From assembly GCF_020991005.1 (NCBI RefSeq), contig NZ_JAJLLW010000003.1, positions 310,001 through 374,000 of the forward strand: a stretch of DNA of 64,000 bases, written 5' to 3'. Positions within the stretch are counted from its first letter, which is position 1; each line of letters begins with the position of its first letter. The stretch is from Halomonas sp. CUBES01. GTDB lineage: Bacteria > Pseudomonadota > Gammaproteobacteria > Pseudomonadales > Halomonadaceae. Below the pieces are notes generated by a model. The model was not told the origin of the DNA. It made no database searches and worked only from the letters and a program-made list of their open reading frames with translations. The position numbers and the translations under genes are program-made. Below, in pieces: positions 60,713 to 64,000 of the stretch.

Positions 60713-62911
60713 CTAGCCGTAGGCCAGGTTGGGGAGCCAGGTGACCAGCGCCGGGAAGAGAATGACCAGCAGTAGCCCCAGTGCCTGAATGCCCAGGAAC
60801 GGGAAGGACGAGCGGAATATCTGCGCCATGGTGATATGCGGCGGGCAGACCCCCTTGATATAGAACAGCGCATAGCCGAACGGCGGACTGAGAAACGACA
60901 TCTGCATGTTGACCAGGTAGATGACGCCGAACCACAGCGAGACGTCAGCCGCGTCGACCCCGGGCAGGCCAAATAACCCATCAAAGGTCATGCCCTTGAT
61001 CAGCGGCACGAAGATGGGCACCGCCAGCAGCAGGATGCCGACCCAGTCGAGGAACATCCCCAGCGCCACCAGCAGCACCATCATCAGCAGCAACACCGCG
61101 TAGGGGCCAAGGCCCGCGCCGGAGATCAGCTCCTGCACGAACGTCTGGCCGCCCTGCAGGATATAGAAGCCGACGAAGATGCTGGCGCCGAAGATAATCC
61201 ACATCACCATCGCCGAGGCGACCAGCGTGGTCATGCAGGCGGCGTGCAGGTTGGGCCAGGTCAGGCGCTTGTGCATGGCCGCGACCACCAGGGCACCAAA
61301 GGTGCCGATACCCGCCGCCTCCACGGGCGTGGCGATGCCGGTAAAGATGATGCCGAGGACCAGTATCACCAGCACGATGGGCGCCAGCATGTTGCGCAGC
61401 AAGCGTAGCTTCTCCTTCATGTCGACCCGGTCTTCCACCGGCATCGGCGGCGCCATCTTGACGTTCAGGGTGCCGCGCATCCAGCAGTAGAAGCCGTACA
61501 TGAAAGCCAGCAGCAAGCCCGGAATCAGCGAGCCGAGGTAGAGCTCACCCACCGATTGCTGGGCGATAACGCCGTAGATGATCGCCAGGATCGAGGGCGG
61601 GATAAGAATGCCCAGGGTGCCGCCGGCCATGATCGAGCCAATGGCGATTTCCGGGTCATAGTTGCGCTTGAGCATCGCCGGCAGGGCGATCAGACCCATG
61701 GTGACCACCGCCGCGCCAATTACGCCGACCATGGCGGCGAGCAGCGTGGACGCAATCACCGTGGCAATGGCCAGCCCGGCCTTGAGGCCGCCCATCCACT
61801 TGTAGACGACGTCGAACAGCTCTTCGATGATCCCGGCTTTTTCCAGCACCGAGGCCATGAAAATGAACAGCGGTATGGCTGAGAGCTGGTAGTTGGTCAT
61901 CATCGGGAAAATGCGTGAGGGCATCAGGTTGAGCATCGCCTGATCGCCAACCGTGTACAGGAATACCACCCCCAGGCCCCCGGTAACGAAGGCTAATGGC
62001 AGACCCGCCACAAGCACCACCATCAGGGTGCCAAACATCAATAGGGTCAAGGCTCCGATGCCGACTGAGCTAAGGCTACCGGAAATGCTACCGGCCAAAC
62101 TCTCATAGTCGGTGATGGCGATATTGACAATCTCAAACACTAGCCATGCCGCAAGAAAGATGGCGATGATCAGCAGCGTACGAGCAAAAGACCGACTCTC
62201 TTTATGCAGGTGCCAGTGGTGACGGTACGCCTGGATGTCCCGAATCAGCTGACCAAGCCCCTGGAGCAGCAATAGTAACGCGCCAAAGAACAGCATGAAC
62301 TTCACCGGATAGAACTGAATGGCCCATTCGGTGAAAGAGGTCTCGTTGGAATAGCTGGAGCCAAAGAAGTACGCGTCACTCACCGACTGGGAGAAGAACG
62401 TCCAGCCGGTCGAAAGCAACGCGAGGGTAAAGATGAAAAAGAATAACGAGGTGACAATATCCAGTGCCGCCTTGTTAAGTGGCTTGGCCCGGCTGTACAG
62501 AATATCGACGCGGACATGGCCACCTTCGCGAAGCGCATAAGCCCCCGCAATCAGATACTGCATGCCGAACATCAAGGTCATTGACTCGTGAGCCCAGTTG
62601 GTCGGCGAGTTGAAGGCATAGCGCACAAGTACTTCATAGGCGAAGATGAAAGGTGCAATCAGCGCCCAATAGGCCACGTAACGGCCTGAAAAGCCGGATA
62701 TGCGGTCAACGACGCTGGTAAAAAGATTGCCCGGCGGTTGATAGGCGGCCTCAGGCGCCTCCCCGGCAGGGATCTCGGCGGTGTCTCCGCCGTCAACAGT
62801 AGCGCCGCGCCGGAAACTGCGGTCGACAAAAAACATTACCACCAGTGGTAAAAGCAGCAACACCGACCAGTAAAGCCAATGCGGAAGAACGAATTCGATA
62901 TCAAGGTTCAT
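60713..62911 (-). CDS. TRAP transporter fused permease (DctQ-DctM)
   Basis: 732-aa inner-membrane protein joining both TRAP permease subunits. An N-terminal hydrophobic helix (about 12-28) and a Pro/Ala-rich linker precede the DctQ part (about 60-230, with YEVLVRYAFNSPTNWAHE and LREGGHVRVDILY). The DctM part follows (about 265-725), with LPLAFVTGGLG, GTLGILIPPSILAIIYG, TPVEAAGIGTFGALVVAA and NMQMSFLSPPFGYALFYIKGV. TRAP systems import organic acids using Na+. The ATG at 62911 has GGAGG 7 nt upstream. It lies 157 nt downstream of the binding-protein gene across a hairpin. Confidence 0.92.
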   Translation of the reverse strand: MNLDIEFVLPHWLYWSVLLLLPLVVMFFVDRSFRRGATVDGGDTAEIPAGEAPEAAYQPPGNLFTSVVDRISGFSGRYVAYWALIAPFIFAYEVLVRYAFNSPTNWAHESMTLMFGMQYLIAGAYALREGGHVRVDILYSRAKPLNKAALDIVTSLFFFIFTLALLSTGWTFFSQSVSDAYFFGSSYSNETSFTEWAIQFYPVKFMLFFGALLLLLQGLGQLIRDIQAYRHHWHLHKESRSFARTLLIIAIFLAAWLVFEIVNIAITDYESLAGSISGSLSSVGIGALTLLMFGTLMVVLVAGLPLAFVTGGLGVVFLYTVGDQAMLNLMPSRIFPMMTNYQLSAIPLFIFMASVLEKAGIIEELFDVVYKWMGGLKAGLAIATVIASTLLAAMVGVIGAAVVTMGLIALPAMLKRNYDPEIAIGSIMAGGTLGILIPPSILAIIYGVIAQQSVGELYLGSLIPGLLLAFMYGFYCWMRGTLNVKMAPPMPVEDRVDMKEKLRLLRNMLAPIVLVILVLGIIFTGIATPVEAAGIGTFGALVVAAMHKRLTWPNLHAACMTTLVASAMVMWIIFGASIFVGFYILQGGQTFVQELISGAGLGPYAVLLLMMVLLVALGMFLDWVGILLLAVPIFVPLIKGMTFDGLFGLPGVDAADVSLWFGVIYLVNMQMSFLSPPFGYALFYIKGVCPPHITMAQIFRSSFPFLGIQALGLLLVILFPALVTWLPNLAYG

Positions 62912-62929
62912 GGACACTCCTCCGTGACA

Positions 62930-62949
62930 CCCTCACCTAAAGGTGAGGG
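62930..62949. promoter_or_regulatory. Intra-operon hairpin between the TRAP binding protein and permease genes
   Basis: CCCTCACC (62930-62937), loop TAAA and GGTGAGGG (62942-62949) make a perfect 8-bp stem with a tetraloop and no T tract on the minus strand. In transporter operons such structures often stabilise the upstream binding-protein message, so that more of it is made than permease. That role is inferred here. Confidence 0.6.
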
Positions 62950-63068
62950 TTCCGGATCATCAGCCGACGGGATGCGGAAGAAAAAAGTCGTAACGCTGGA
63001 CAAACAGGATGTTGCGAAATCAATCGCAACATCCGACGTTGCCGAGCCAATCATTCAGACGCTAAGCA

Positions 63069-64000
63069 TCAGGCGTTTAGCTCGTAGCCCTGAATGTCTT
63101 CGTCGGTGATCAAACCCACGGCCGGATCCATCATGGTGTTGAGGTGTGCTCTAAACAGCCGAGCCGCATCTGGATCCTTGTTGGCCCACTTGAACCATAG
63201 CGGGATGGCGGCATCCCTGAAGCGGCTAGCATCGTTTTCGGTGAGGTGGATGATCTCCACGCCTTTTTCACGATACTTGGGCCAGGCTTCGGCGTTGGCC
63301 TTCTGGATCGCCGCGTAGTGCTCGCGAGAGTAGGCGGCCACCAGATCGTGCATCAGATCCTGGGTCTGGGGCGACATACGCTCGAACACGCGCCGGTTGA
63401 CGGAAATATCCATCAGGTCGACAGCCTGGTGCAGACACGGCGTTGAGGGCGGCCCCATGATGATGTAGTCGGCGACCTGCCAGAATCCTAGCTCGAAGTT
63501 GACGGCAGCGCCTGTGTAGTCGGCCGCGTCGATAGTGCCTTTCTCAAGTGCCGGATACACCTCGGAGCCCGGGAGCAGAGTCGTTTGTGCACCAATAGAG
63601 GCGAAGGTTTCCGCCACGATGCCGCCTGGCATGCGGATCTTAACGCCTTTGAAGTCATCGAAGCTGCGTAACGGAATCTTGGAGTGGATCAGGTTGAGGT
63701 CGTGATGCACGTAGCCGAGCAGCTCCTGACCCTGCTTACGGTATAGATCCTTGGCAATGCCGAAGCCGCCATAGGCGCCAAACATCATATCCCACTGGTG
63801 AGGGACGGAAAGCCCCATTGGATAAGCGGTCAGGAATACACCGGCTGGCATTTTGCCCGGCCAATAAACGGTGAACCAGTTCTGGCCGTCGAGCACGCCG
63901 TTGCGTACCGCATCGGCAACTTCAAAGGCGCCCGCGACTGCACCGGCAGGGAAGGGCTCAATGCGCACCTCGCCACCTGTCGCCTCTGCGACCCCCGCAG
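63069..64000 (-). CDS. TRAP transporter substrate-binding protein (DctP/TakP-like), N-terminus beyond window
   Basis: Partial gene: the frame is open to base 64000, so the signal peptide and N-terminal part are outside. About 310 residues are visible, beginning GGEVRIEPFPAGAV. FDDFKGVKIRMPGGIVAETFASIGAQ and EVYPALEKGTIDAADYTGA are typical of DctP proteins in the subgroup with TakP and lactate-binding members, where Arg in KIRMPG contacts the substrate carboxylate. NWFTVYWPGKMPAG fits the same subgroup. A 2-oxoacid or lactate ligand is plausible. A frame start at 63968 (GTG) is not the true start. Confidence 0.88.
   Translation of the reverse strand, partial: AGVAEATGGEVRIEPFPAGAVAGAFEVADAVRNGVLDGQNWFTVYWPGKMPAGVFLTAYPMGLSVPHQWDMMFGAYGGFGIAKDLYRKQGQELLGYVHHDLNLIHSKIPLRSFDDFKGVKIRMPGGIVAETFASIGAQTTLLPGSEVYPALEKGTIDAADYTGAAVNFELGFWQVADYIIMGPPSTPCLHQAVDLMDISVNRRVFERMSPQTQDLMHDLVAAYSREHYAAIQKANAEAWPKYREKGVEIIHLTENDASRFRDAAIPLWFKWANKDPDAARLFRAHLNTMMDPAVGLITDEDIQGYELNA

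Noticed and set aside
1..64000. CRISPR arrays, rRNA or tRNA genes, insertion sequences
   Set aside because: No regularly spaced repeats, RNA gene signatures or transposase motifs were seen on either strand.

Overview
The window reads as a chromosomal segment of a halophilic or alkaliphilic gammaproteobacterium, most likely Halomonas or a close relative in the Halomonadaceae. This rests on a GC-rich backbone with tight gene packing, a seven-gene Mrp Na+/H+ antiporter, further Na+ and H+ exchangers, a TRAP uptake system and gammaproteobacterial-type housekeeping genes (proS, topB, ampG). No rRNA, tRNA or CRISPR array was recognised.

Layout. 1-8,600: branched-chain amino acid catabolism. The minus-strand liu genes (liuR, isovaleryl-CoA dehydrogenase, methylcrotonyl-CoA carboxylase beta subunit cut by the window edge) face away from a valine-arm operon (acyl-CoA dehydrogenase, 3-hydroxyisobutyryl-CoA hydrolase, mmsB). 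The shared spacer holds two LiuR-like operators. An Lrp regulator, a LysE-type exporter and a ketopantoate reductase-like gene follow. 8,700-18,400: an outer-membrane porin, then a four-gene phosphorelay operon whose outputs include a GGEEF diguanylate cyclase. 18,500-32,400: mixed accessory and housekeeping genes, including an orphan tungstate-binding protein next to a decayed MOT1-type permease, a SixA-CHAD fusion, a methyltransferase pseudogene, ion transporters and topB. 32,500-38,400: an ABC1/UbiB-like kinase, a GNAT enzyme, a SEC-C protein, AmpG and a SlyD-like isomerase. 38,468-44,269: mrpABCDEFG.

44,387-50,404: two operons that converge and overlap. One codes for a periplasmic sulfite-oxidase-fold protein without cysteine plus a membrane diguanylate cyclase. 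The other codes for a cupredoxin-like protein, a GGDEF-EAL phosphodiesterase with a damaged GGDEF site, a DUF3034 outer-membrane protein and a lipoprotein truncated haemoglobin. Together they look like an envelope redox or metal sensing unit tied to c-di-GMP, and this is the most system-like unfamiliar block here. 50,521-53,458: lytic transglycosylase, proS and a small lipoprotein.

53,494-59,513: a BenE-type transporter and an XRE-cupin regulator, which are neighbours in E. coli (ydcO/ydcN), are here separated by a truncated, frameshifted amidase and an AT-rich insert. The insert carries a P-loop ATPase of possible defence type and a BrnT-like toxin-antitoxin pair. 59,649-64,000: a quinone oxidoreductase and a TRAP transporter with fused DctQM; its binding protein runs off the right edge.

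Genes are closely packed. Several convergent pairs overlap at their stop codons, and start codons overlap upstream stops through the mrp and signalling operons.
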